From Prochlorococcus_E sp000760215 (GTDB lineage: Bacteria; Cyanobacteriota; Cyanobacteriia; PCC-6307; Cyanobiaceae), in the NCBI RefSeq assembly GCF_047303175.1, contig NZ_CP138945.1: 64,000 nt of DNA. The stretch is one strand, 5' to 3'. This document shows, piece after piece, positions 52,649 through 60,970 of this stretch (its first letter is position 1; each line of letters begins with the position of its first letter). The translations under genes were made by a program, and so were the position numbers. The notes below the pieces were generated by a model. It was not told where the DNA came from. It made no database searches and saw only the letters and a program-made list of their open reading frames with translations.

Positions 52649-52835
52649 ATTTCATTTCAGCATTTTCTTTAAAAAAACTTGTATTTACTTAAAAACTAAG
52701 GCTTTAAAAGCTTTTTAGATTTTGCATCTTGGGTTAAGAAAATAAATGATGATGAAGATATAAAGCAGCATTGGGCTTGCAGGCCACTCTTAACAACAAT
52801 TACTGAGATACTCTTTAATAAGCTCAAATTTAAGA

Positions 52836-53030
52836 ATGAACTTCGATTATCACGCAGTTGCAGCGCTTTTGCATACAGCTATTCCTTTGGCTGCAGGAGC
52901 GGCTGGCGTTGGTTACTACATTATGCGTTCTAAAGGTTTAGGCTTCGGAACTTCTCACCTCCTTGTTGGAGTGCCTATGTTTGCAATAGGTGCCGCTGCC
53001 GCTGCTTTTTACTACATCACAGCTCCTTAG
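52836..53030 (+). CDS. 64-residue hydrophobic membrane protein
   Basis: MNFDYHAVAALLHTAIPLAA then a glycine-rich loop and GTSHLLVGVPMFAIGAAAAA, two predicted helices. Small Ala/Gly-rich subunit-like protein; not a recognised photosystem subunit. It ends just before a strong terminator. Confidence 0.75.
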   Translation: MNFDYHAVAALLHTAIPLAAGAAGVGYYIMRSKGLGFGTSHLLVGVPMFAIGAAAAAFYYITAP

Positions 53031-53061
53031 CATTCTTAAGTTAGGAGTTGCTATTTATAGC

Positions 53062-53097
53062 TAAAAAAAAAGGGCCTTAAAGGCCCTTTTTTTTTTA
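53062..53097. terminator. Bidirectional terminator between the 64-residue gene and pentapeptide gene
   Basis: Stem GGGCCT (53072-53077) / AGGCCC (53081-53086) extended by a long A-run on the left and T-run on the right, so it serves both convergent genes. Confidence 0.9.
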
Positions 53098-53108
53098 GCT
53101 AATTTTTT

Positions 53109-53663
53109 TTAGCCTATGCCAGGGTTGAACTTATTCTGTTCTTCAGAAGCTGGAACATAGCTTTGATTAAGGTCACTACACTGAAGGCTTTCAGCAGTTT
53201 GACCAGTAGCCCTTTCACATAATGCTTTCACCTGAGGCAAGTCAAGGACAGCATTCGTGAAATTCGTACCATCAATTACTGTTCCATCAAAACGGCTTTT
53301 TAACAGCTCTGCACCACTGAAGTTTGCATTTGAAAGGTCAGCATTATCGAATCGAGTTGCATATGCAATTATATTTTGCATATTTGCTCCTCGAAGATCT
53401 GCCTTCTCCAGATTAGAGACGCTGAAATATGAGCCGCTTAAATCTGCGTCGCCAAGATCTCTACCTGAAAGGTCATATTTGACATATTCAGTGTTTTGTA
53501 GATTTTGTCCATGAAGACTCGTATCTAGAGTATCCACAGAGGATGGATCACTTGGATATAAAGCATCTACTGCTAAAGGACTTACGATGAGTCCGACAAT
53601 TACTGGTAATAGGATCAGTAATTTTGAGAGGGATCTTTTCAGGGAAGAAATAAGAGAGGCCAT
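53109..53663 (-). CDS. Exported pentapeptide-repeat protein
   Basis: About 184 residues from ATG 53663 (a TTG start at 53690 would add nine). An N-terminal hydrophobic signal-like segment (LLILLPVIVGLIVSPLAVDA) is followed by classic A(D/N)LxX pentads: YDLSGRDLGDADLSGSYFSV, LEKADLRGANMQ and ADLSNANFSGAEL. The repeat beta-helix is probably lumenal or periplasmic, ending with Cys-containing tail. Function unknown. Confidence 0.9.
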   Translation of the reverse strand: MASLISSLKRSLSKLLILLPVIVGLIVSPLAVDALYPSDPSSVDTLDTSLHGQNLQNTEYVKYDLSGRDLGDADLSGSYFSVSNLEKADLRGANMQNIIAYATRFDNADLSNANFSGAELLKSRFDGTVIDGTNFTNAVLDLPQVKALCERATGQTAESLQCSDLNQSYVPASEEQNKFNPGIG

Positions 53664-53720
53664 TGAGGACACCAAAGACTTACGGAACAACCGCTACACA
53701 CATTCTTTCATGATGTGGGT

Positions 53721-54692
53721 TTACTGCGCTGAGGTATCACGAACTGTTGCAGGCTTTTGTATTTCAATTTGAAGAAAATCCTTTGCTAAAAGGGTGTTTG
53801 GGAAAATCGCTTTTGCTTCAGTTAACAGATTATTGGGAGAAAGTTTATTTCCAGGAGCATATCTTGGGCTTAGATGCGTTAAAACAAGCTGCCCAACATT
53901 CGCTGCTGAGGCGATTTGAGCAGCCATGGTTGAAGTCGAGTGTTGTCTTTCATAAGCCAATTGGGAATCATTATGAGCAAAAGTTGCTTCATGAATTAAT
54001 AAATCCGCTCCTTTAGCAAGTCTTATGGCCGACTCCGCAAAAACAGTATCAGTACAGTAAACAAAACTTGTTCCGAGCCGTTTTGGTCCACAAAAATCTT
54101 TTCCTTCGAAAGTCCTTCCATCATTTAGTCTAACCGTCTTACCTTCTTGGAGTTCAGCGTATACAGGGCCAGGCGGAATACCCAATCCCTTAGCTTTACT
54201 TATATTAAAACGTCCAGGCTTTGGTTTTTGATCAACTCTGTAGGCAAATGATGGAACCCTATGGACTAAAGGAGAAGACCTAACAATAAATTCATTGTCT
54301 TCGTAAATTATCTTATTTTCCTCTGCAAGCTTTTCTATTGAATGAATTTGCATTGGATAAGAAACCCTGCTGGAACTAGCTTTGAAGACACCTTCAAGAA
54401 AACTCTTCAAAGGATTTGGGCCATAAAGTTCAACGCCAGTACTGTTACCTGCTAAACCTAAACTTGCCAAAAGTCCTGGCAAGCCATAAACATGGTCTCC
54501 ATGCATATGTGTGATAAATATTTTTGTAAGTTGAGAAGTTCTCAATTCACTACGAATTAACTGATGTTGTGTTCCTTCCCCACAATCAAACAACCATATT
54601 TCCGAGCGCTGAGGAAGCCTTAAAGCCACTGCAGATACATTCCTACTTCTTGTAGGCACTCCTGAACTTGTTCCTAGAAATGTAATCTGCAA
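53721..54692 (-). CDS. rnz: Ribonuclease Z
   Basis: A 323-residue metallo-beta-lactamase fold nuclease that trims tRNA 3' ends. The zinc motif is FITHMHGDHVYGLPGLLASL, with LLIHEATFAH and VLTHLSPRY for the other ligands. Start MQITFLGTSSGVPTRSRNVS is standard. Length normal. Its 3' end lies close to the 5' end of the pentapeptide gene. Confidence 0.97.
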   Translation of the reverse strand: MQITFLGTSSGVPTRSRNVSAVALRLPQRSEIWLFDCGEGTQHQLIRSELRTSQLTKIFITHMHGDHVYGLPGLLASLGLAGNSTGVELYGPNPLKSFLEGVFKASSSRVSYPMQIHSIEKLAEENKIIYEDNEFIVRSSPLVHRVPSFAYRVDQKPKPGRFNISKAKGLGIPPGPVYAELQEGKTVRLNDGRTFEGKDFCGPKRLGTSFVYCTDTVFAESAIRLAKGADLLIHEATFAHNDSQLAYERQHSTSTMAAQIASAANVGQLVLTHLSPRYAPGNKLSPNNLLTEAKAIFPNTLLAKDFLQIEIQKPATVRDTSAQ

Positions 54693-54790
54693 AATTTTAA
54701 GATTTAACTAAAGATGATGTTGTTTTTAGATTCTGGTGATTTTTTAAGAAACTGCTTTTAAATCCAATTATATTCTTAGTTGGTTAAGTT

Positions 54791-56080
54791 ATGAGAAATT
54801 TGTCATTTCAAATATTTCTAACGAGATTCTTATCAGGAATTCCTTGTATTTTGATTTTGTTTAATGGAAAAACATTAGCTACTAGAGAACCTATAATCCG
54901 TGTATTAGTAAATGAATCCAAAGAAATTTATATTAGAGCTGATACATCAAGGCCAATTCTTGTTGCAGGAATTAACTCGAGCAGAATAAAAGTTAAATCC
55001 TTAAGACTTCGAATTGTAAAGGGCCAAATAAAATATTCCATAAATGGAGGCACCTCAAAACCAATTAACAGATCTAACAATCAGCAAATAATTATCAGGA
55101 CAAGGGATCCTAGAGGGATGTGGCTAGGCAAAAGAAGATATAGCGGTCAATTAAGACTTTTAAATAAAGGTAAAAGCATCAAAGTAGTAAATCATTTACC
55201 TCTGGAGAAATACCTGAAAAGTGTAGTGGGGAGTGAGGTCCCAAAAGAGTGGCCTCTAGAAACATTAAAAGCTCAATCTATAGCTTCAAGAACATATGCT
55301 CTAAACCAATTGAATAAAAACATTGACTATGATCTTGCTTCAAATATTTCTAATCAGGTTTATTTAGGACTCGAAGCTGAATCACCACGGGTAAACCAAG
55401 CTGTAAATTCAACTAAATCATTGGTAATGCTTCATAAAGGGAAGTTAATTGATGCAGTATTTCACAGTAGTTCTGGCGGAAAAACAGAATCAAGTACTTC
55501 AGTTTGGGGGAAATATAGACCCTATTTAAGAAGTGTTAATAGCTTTGACAAAGAAAGTCCGGCTAATAGATGGGAAAAGAAGATTGATGCCAAACAACTT
55601 AAGAATCTTTATCTTTCGTTAGGAGGTATTAACACTATTCGTGTCTTAAATCGAACAGATACTAAAAGAATTTCAACAGTAAAATTATATGGTCCTAAAG
55701 GAACAAAAGTTATTTCTGGGAAAGAAATTAGACAACTTCTAGGATTAAAAAGTAGTCTAGCTAACTTCAAAATGTTACCTTCTAGAGTTAATGCTTCCTA
55801 TGAAAATGCAAAAGATCCTTACCTTTACTTAAAAACAATTGACACAAAAATAACTAAGAAGAACCCCTCCTTAAAACCAGTTTCAAATATTAATTATATA
55901 CCCTTAATTCCATTGCCAAAGATAAGTAGAAATCAGTATCTTTTAATAAAAGGTTCTGGCGCTGGTCATGGAGTAGGAATGAGCCAATGGGGTGCAAAAA
56001 AGATGGCCGAAGACGGTTATAGTCATAGAAAAATACTCTATCATTTTTATAAGAATATCTACATCAGGCCTTTTACTTAA
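54791..56080 (+). CDS. SpoIID/LytB domain protein
   Basis: A 429-residue protein with an N-terminal signal-like segment and the SpoIID domain: LEKYLKSVVGSEVPKEWPLE, TLKAQSIASRTYAL and the C-terminal GHGVGMSQWGAKKMA. SpoIID-type proteins cleave glycan strands in peptidoglycan; the SWE/W motif is present as PKEW. The protein is probably envelope-located. Confidence 0.92.
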   Translation: MRNLSFQIFLTRFLSGIPCILILFNGKTLATREPIIRVLVNESKEIYIRADTSRPILVAGINSSRIKVKSLRLRIVKGQIKYSINGGTSKPINRSNNQQIIIRTRDPRGMWLGKRRYSGQLRLLNKGKSIKVVNHLPLEKYLKSVVGSEVPKEWPLETLKAQSIASRTYALNQLNKNIDYDLASNISNQVYLGLEAESPRVNQAVNSTKSLVMLHKGKLIDAVFHSSSGGKTESSTSVWGKYRPYLRSVNSFDKESPANRWEKKIDAKQLKNLYLSLGGINTIRVLNRTDTKRISTVKLYGPKGTKVISGKEIRQLLGLKSSLANFKMLPSRVNASYENAKDPYLYLKTIDTKITKKNPSLKPVSNINYIPLIPLPKISRNQYLLIKGSGAGHGVGMSQWGAKKMAEDGYSHRKILYHFYKNIYIRPFT

Positions 56081-56101
56081 TATTAACTATACATTATTTT
56101 A

Positions 56102-57037
56102 TTACCCCGCTGCATTAAAAACAATTTTTGGTTGAATTGTAAGGTCTTCTTTATTCCATGATGCTATTCCAATTAAAGATCCCTCTTCATTCAAGACTAA
56201 AATTTCATCTTGAAGTAAATCTTTTTTCTTTGAATTTATTATAGTATTAAAGCTATCTTCCTGAATTAAAAACAATCTACCCTTAATCCAATGAGATAGT
56301 TCCAGTTCTTTCCTTATTTTTATATTGGGCAAATGATTTAATACTTTTATAGGATTGATTAAAGTTGGTTTTTTGCATGGCTCTTCTTTATTAAATATTG
56401 GCAAAGGTATAACTTCATCAATATTGAACCCTAATGCTTCTGTTCGTCGAAGTTTAGCTAAAGCCCCACCACATCCAATCTCTTCACCTATATCTCTAGC
56501 TATAGATCGAATATAAGTTCCTGAAGAACAATATATTTCAATATCTATTTTTCCTGTTTTTTCATTCCAATTTAACAGTTCAAGATTATGGACTGTAATC
56601 TTTCTTGAAGGCAATTCAAAAGATTCTCCTCTGCGGGCTTTTTTATAGGCACGTTCGCCTTTTATATGAATACTAGAAAAATCAGGAGGGCGCTGCAGAA
56701 TATCTCCCTTAAATTTATTTAGAAAAATGTGAAGGGAATTCAAGTCTAATTCAGGCCAAGACCCTTCTGAAATAATTTCTCCTTGAAGATCATTCGTTGT
56801 TGTTCTTATTCCAAGCTGTATTGTCCCCTCATATTTTTTAACCGATGGGAGAAATGATAAAAGTCTCGTAGCTTTGCCTATGGCAATTGGCAAAACGCCT
56901 GTGACAGCAGGGTCAAGGGTGCCTCCGTGACCTATACGCTTTACACCATATACCTTCCTAAGTCTATTAACGCAATCATGAGAAGTTAAGCCAAGAGGCT
57001 TATCTATAGCCAAAAAGCCAAAATGATTACTTTCCAT
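56102..57037 (-). CDS. truB: tRNA pseudouridine synthase B
   Basis: A 311-residue enzyme making pseudouridine 55 in tRNA. It starts with AIDKPLGLTSHDCVNRLRKV, and the catalytic Asp lies in RIGHGGTLDPAVTGVLPIAI. YKKARRGESFELPSR and the C-terminal PUA-like region are as expected. It is divergent from the following methyltransferase gene. Confidence 0.97.
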   Translation of the reverse strand: MESNHFGFLAIDKPLGLTSHDCVNRLRKVYGVKRIGHGGTLDPAVTGVLPIAIGKATRLLSFLPSVKKYEGTIQLGIRTTTNDLQGEIISEGSWPELDLNSLHIFLNKFKGDILQRPPDFSSIHIKGERAYKKARRGESFELPSRKITVHNLELLNWNEKTGKIDIEIYCSSGTYIRSIARDIGEEIGCGGALAKLRRTEALGFNIDEVIPLPIFNKEEPCKKPTLINPIKVLNHLPNIKIRKELELSHWIKGRLFLIQEDSFNTIINSKKKDLLQDEILVLNEEGSLIGIASWNKEDLTIQPKIVFNAAG

Positions 57038-57137
57038 AAAACCATCTAATACTTATTCTTTTCAACTTATTTAGTGGATTTAAGTGATAAGGAAGAGATA
57101 AGTTGATAATAAAAATAGATTTAAATCATAATCAAGC

Positions 57138-57887
57138 ATGCATAACTTAGAATTAGATGTAGGACATTTTATTGAATCAGGGTTTGATCTAAAAGAACAC
57201 TTAGCGCAATATCTGAATCTAAGCGTTGCCGAACTCGAAGAAAGTCTATCAGTAGGGTTAGAAAAAATGTCATCCTTTCATCCAGGATCTTTTAATGCAG
57301 ATGATATAACAGGATTTTATGAAAATGAGATTGGGAACGCACATCTTTTTGATCTAGCCTCCTGGCATTTAAAAAGTTCTAATTATATAGCTGATACTAT
57401 CCGTCTTGAGAAGATGTTTGCCCATGGCAATGTATTGGACTTTGGTGGAGGGATAGGGACACATGCTCTTGCAGCTACTGCTATTAAAAGTGTGGATCAT
57501 GTGTTCTTTGTAGATCTAAACCCACAAAACAGAGAGTTTGTTGCTCACAGAGCTCAAATTTTAGGGGTTAATGAATTAATTTCTGTTCATCGAGACTTGG
57601 AAAGTATTCCTGGTATTAAATTCGATACTGTAATTTGTTTGGATGTCTTAGAACATTTACCTAATCCATCAGAACAATTACTAACTTTTCATGATTTGCT
57701 TTCAGATAATTCCATTGCATTATTAAATTGGTATTTTTATAAAGGCGCTAATGGGGAATATCCATTTCATTTTGATGAAAAAGAAATGATTGAAAAATTC
57801 TTTTTAGCACTTCAAAATAATTTCCTTGAAATGTTTCATCCTTTTTTAATTACAGCCCGGTCTTATAAACCTATCAGAAACAAATAA
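57138..57887 (+). CDS. SAM-dependent methyltransferase
   Basis: A 249-residue class I methyltransferase. Motif I is VLDFGGGIGTHALAATAI, motif II FFVDLNPQNREFVAHRA, and the post-I motif is DTVICLDVLEHLPNPSEQLL. A soluble N-terminal 80 residues precede the domain. It sits in opposite orientation between truB and rpmA. The substrate is unknown. Confidence 0.85.
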   Translation: MHNLELDVGHFIESGFDLKEHLAQYLNLSVAELEESLSVGLEKMSSFHPGSFNADDITGFYENEIGNAHLFDLASWHLKSSNYIADTIRLEKMFAHGNVLDFGGGIGTHALAATAIKSVDHVFFVDLNPQNREFVAHRAQILGVNELISVHRDLESIPGIKFDTVICLDVLEHLPNPSEQLLTFHDLLSDNSIALLNWYFYKGANGEYPFHFDEKEMIEKFFLALQNNFLEMFHPFLITARSYKPIRNK

Positions 57888-57899
57888 TGACTCTTCTGA

Positions 57900-58163
57900 T
57901 CAAGCTATCGATACATTAATGCGTTTTCTGGTTTTGAGACTACGCTTAATAGTTTCAAAATTAACTATTCCATCTTTAAGGGCGAAAAGGGTATCATCTT
58001 TCCCTTTTCCAACGTTTAAACCAGGTAAAACTGATGTACCTCTTTGTCTAATGAGAATAGATCCAGCATTAACCTTTTCTCCACCGTAAGCTTTCACACC
58101 AAGCCTCTTAGAGTTTGAATCTCTACCATTTCTAGTAGAGCCAGTTCCTTTTTTATGTGCCAT
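57900..58163 (-). CDS. rpmA: Ribosomal protein L27
   Basis: An 87-residue protein beginning MAHKKGTGSTRNGRDSNSKR and then LGVKAYGGEKVNAGSILIRQ, standard for L27 near the peptidyl transferase centre. It is 46 nt downstream of rplU in the usual operon and convergent with the methyltransferase gene (12 nt). Confidence 0.98.
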   Translation of the reverse strand: MAHKKGTGSTRNGRDSNSKRLGVKAYGGEKVNAGSILIRQRGTSVLPGLNVGKGKDDTLFALKDGIVNFETIKRSLKTRKRINVSIA

Positions 58164-58208
58164 GAGAAATTAATTTAGTTAATAGTGTAAAAAGTTTTAG
58201 AAGATAAT

Positions 58209-58835
58209 TTAACTTGGTTCTTTTTTTACTTTACTAGTTTTTGGTTTTGCAGGGGCTTTTTTAGGCTTGTCTGTAATGGCCTTTTCTTTTACAGATGCTT
58301 TTTTAGGCTTGTCTGTTATGGCCTTTTCTTTTACAGATGCTTTTTTAGGCTTGTCTGTTATGGCCTTTTCTTTTACAGATGCTTTTGTAGTCTTCGATTC
58401 ACTCGCTTTATCTTTCAAAGGGTTTTCAACCTTAGATTTTTTTGGTGTAACAGTTTTAACTGAATTGGTTTTTTTTGACTTTGATATTGAAGTAACCATC
58501 ACACGTGTAAGTTCTTGTCTATGTCCATTCTTTCTGCGTGTTTTCTTCTTACGCTGCATTTTATAAACAATTATCTTTGGCCCTCTTTTATGGGCCATAA
58601 CTTTTAGCTCAATATTGGCGCCATTAATAAAAGGTTTTCCTATAGATAATCCTTCCTCATCATTGATTAAAAGAACTTTATCAAGGGTAATTGTGTCATC
58701 AATACCTGCATTGATACGATCAACGTCATAGTAACGATTTGGTTCTAGCCACATTTGGGTGCCAGAAGTTTCAGCAATTGCATAATGCCCTTTATTAGGA
58801 GCATCTGAAGCTTGTTTTTTATTATTTGGAGTCAT
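58209..58835 (-). CDS. rplU: Ribosomal protein L21 with long lysine-rich tail
   Basis: A 208-residue L21, against about 103 residues in most bacteria. The core runs from about residue 15 to 118 (HYAIAETSGTQMWLEPNRYY, VMAHKRGPKIIVYKMQRKKK). The C-terminal ~90 residues are Lys/Ala/Pro/Glu-rich with three 14-residue repeats (KASVKEKAITDKPK) and end VKKEPS. The tail is likely disordered and basic; it could bind rRNA or act outside the ribosome (inference). It is the first gene of rplU-rpmA and divergent from kaiB. Confidence 0.93.
   Translation of the reverse strand: MTPNNKKQASDAPNKGHYAIAETSGTQMWLEPNRYYDVDRINAGIDDTITLDKVLLINDEEGLSIGKPFINGANIELKVMAHKRGPKIIVYKMQRKKKTRRKNGHRQELTRVMVTSISKSKKTNSVKTVTPKKSKVENPLKDKASESKTTKASVKEKAITDKPKKASVKEKAITDKPKKASVKEKAITDKPKKAPAKPKTSKVKKEPS
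58255..58380. repeat. Three 42-nt tandem repeats in rplU
   Basis: Copies at 58255-58296, 58297-58338 and 58339-58380 are identical except one base (GTAATGG versus GTTATGG). The unit is 14 codons, so frame is kept, and the repeats lie in the basic tail of L21. Confidence 0.95.
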
Positions 58836-59010
58836 TTAATCAAAAGACATGAACAGGCTCGGTTTTACTAAAAATCAAAGTTAGATTTCTCGTATTTTCG
58901 GATTAGGCCTGCAACACAATCGAAAGACAAGATAACATCCTCACTCTTAGAGGTGAAATCCGTCAAGATTTATATATGTATATCACCTTCTTTAGAAGAA
59001 AGTTTAAGAA

Positions 59011-59358
59011 ATGAGCAAAAAAAAAACATACATCCTTAAATTGTATGTCGCTGGAAACACTCCAAATTCTATGCGCGCCTTAAACACTCTTCGAGAGATT
59101 CTTAAAACAGATTTCAAGGGGGTTTATGCATTAAAAGTAATTGATGTACTTGAGAAGCCTCAACTGGCGGAGGAAGACAAAATACTTGCTACACCCACTC
59201 TATCTAAAATCCTCCCTCCCCCTGTAAGAAGAATTATCGGAGATCTTTCCGATCGAGAAAAGGTTTTAATTGGTCTGGATTTACTTTTTGAAGAACTAAA
59301 TGAAAAGTCATTTTTTTCTTCAACTGATAATGAGCACGAGATAGAGAGCAAATCTTAA
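59011..59358 (+). CDS. kaiB: Circadian clock protein KaiB
   Basis: A 115-residue thioredoxin-like fold protein: KKKTYILKLYVAGNTPNSMR, ALNTLREIL and later ILATPTLSKILPPPVRRIIG, the KaiB signature. It binds the KaiC hexamer and in KaiABC organisms drives the dephosphorylation phase. It sits 175 nt from rplU (divergent), where Synechococcus has kaiA; no kaiA frame exists here. Confidence 0.98.
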   Translation: MSKKKTYILKLYVAGNTPNSMRALNTLREILKTDFKGVYALKVIDVLEKPQLAEEDKILATPTLSKILPPPVRRIIGDLSDREKVLIGLDLLFEELNEKSFFSSTDNEHEIESKS

Positions 59359-59424
59359 ATATCGCTATAAAAATAAAGCCCAATATACATTTTCTAACTA
59401 GTTTTAAGTCTGAGCTGAACTTGT

Positions 59425-60969
59425 ATGCATTCTTCTAAAAATTTTCCCATCCCAAAACAGCAGGTTCAGAAGCTTCCAACTGGTATAGAAGGTTTTGATG
59501 ATGTGTGTCAGGGAGGACTGCCTATAGCAAGAAGTACATTATTTACTGGGACATCTGGCACTGGCAAGACAGTGTTTTCTCTTCAGTATCTGTATCACGG
59601 GATATCCCATTTTGATGAGCCTGGTATTTTTGTAACGTTTGAAGAATCACCAATAGATATTATTAGGAATGCTGCAGGTTTTGGTTGGGACCTTCAGGAA
59701 TTAATCGATCAGGATAAATTGTTTATTCTTGATGCTTCACCTGATCCTGAAGGACAAGATGTTGCAGGGAATTTTGATTTATCCGGATTAATTGAAAGAA
59801 TTAGTTATGCCATAAATAAATACAAAGCAAAGAGAGTTGCTATCGACTCAATGACCGCTGTCTTTCAACAATATGATGCTGTATATGTCGTGAGAAGAGA
59901 GATCTTCCGCTTAATAGCAAGACTTAAAGAAATAGGGGTGACCACAGTTATGACTGCTGAGAGAGTAGATGAATATGGTCCTATAGCTAGATATGGAGTA
60001 GAAGAATTCGTTTCAGATAATGTTGTGATTTTGAGAAATGTTCTTGAGTCAGAAAAACGTAGACGCACAGTCGAGGTCTTAAAGCTTCGTGGTACCACAC
60101 ATATGAAAGGAGAGTTTCCTTTCACTATGGGCACCCACGGGATAAGTGTATTCCCATTAGGAGCAATGCGTTTAACGCAACGCTCTTCAAATATTCGAAT
60201 TAGTTCAGGAGTCCCAGCCCTTGATGAAATGTGTGGTGGCGGTTATTTCCAGGACTCAGTAATACTTGCTACTGGGGCAACAGGGACTGGTAAGACTATG
60301 CTTGTCTCTAAATTCATTGAGGATGCATATTCTAATAAAGAAAGAGCAATCCTTTTCGCTTATGAAGAATCAAGAGCTCAACTCCTTAGGAATGCTACAA
60401 GTTGGGGTATTGATTTTGAGAAGATGGAAAGCGATGGATTACTTAAAATTATCTGTGCTTACCCAGAATCAACAGGGCTAGAGGATCATTTGCAAATAAT
60501 CAAAACAGAAATCACTGAATACAAGCCCTCTAGAATGGCAATAGATTCTCTTTCAGCTTTAGCTCGAGGAGTAAGCCTCAATGCATTTAGACAATTCGTT
60601 ATAGGAGTAACAGGTTATGCTAAACAGGAAGAAATAGCGGGGTTTTTTACTAACACTGCTGAAGAGTTTATGGGGAGCCATTCCATTACAGACTCACATA
60701 TTTCAACAATTACAGACACAATCTTATTGCTTCAATATGTAGAGATTGGAGGAGAGATGGCCCGTGCAGTAAATGTTTTCAAAATGAGAGGATCATGGCA
60801 TGACAAGCGAATTAGAGAATTCATCATTACTGGAGATGGTCCTGAAATAAAAGATTCATTTACCAATTTTGAACAAATATTTAGTGGCGCACCGCATCGT
60901 ATAAGTAGCGATGAAAATCTTCCTGGTGTATTTAAAAGTATTGACAAAAGAGATGTCAGAAAGTCTTAG
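59425..60969 (+). CDS. kaiC: Circadian clock protein KaiC
   Basis: A 514-residue double RecA-domain ATPase. Walker A of the first half is GTSGTGKTVFS and of the second half GATGTGKTMLV. The CII phosphorylation pair is S-T in HISTITDT. Without KaiA it acts as an hourglass timer in Prochlorococcus (known from published work). It follows kaiB by 66 nt and ends one base short of the convergent nblS stop. Confidence 0.98.
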   Translation: MHSSKNFPIPKQQVQKLPTGIEGFDDVCQGGLPIARSTLFTGTSGTGKTVFSLQYLYHGISHFDEPGIFVTFEESPIDIIRNAAGFGWDLQELIDQDKLFILDASPDPEGQDVAGNFDLSGLIERISYAINKYKAKRVAIDSMTAVFQQYDAVYVVRREIFRLIARLKEIGVTTVMTAERVDEYGPIARYGVEEFVSDNVVILRNVLESEKRRRTVEVLKLRGTTHMKGEFPFTMGTHGISVFPLGAMRLTQRSSNIRISSGVPALDEMCGGGYFQDSVILATGATGTGKTMLVSKFIEDAYSNKERAILFAYEESRAQLLRNATSWGIDFEKMESDGLLKIICAYPESTGLEDHLQIIKTEITEYKPSRMAIDSLSALARGVSLNAFRQFVIGVTGYAKQEEIAGFFTNTAEEFMGSHSITDSHISTITDTILLLQYVEIGGEMARAVNVFKMRGSWHDKRIREFIITGDGPEIKDSFTNFEQIFSGAPHRISSDENLPGVFKSIDKRDVRKS

Positions 60970-60970
60970 A

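Noticed and set aside
58267..58566. Plus-strand 99-codon frame across rplU repeats
   Set aside because: Shadow of the L21 tail; repeats give an open antisense frame.
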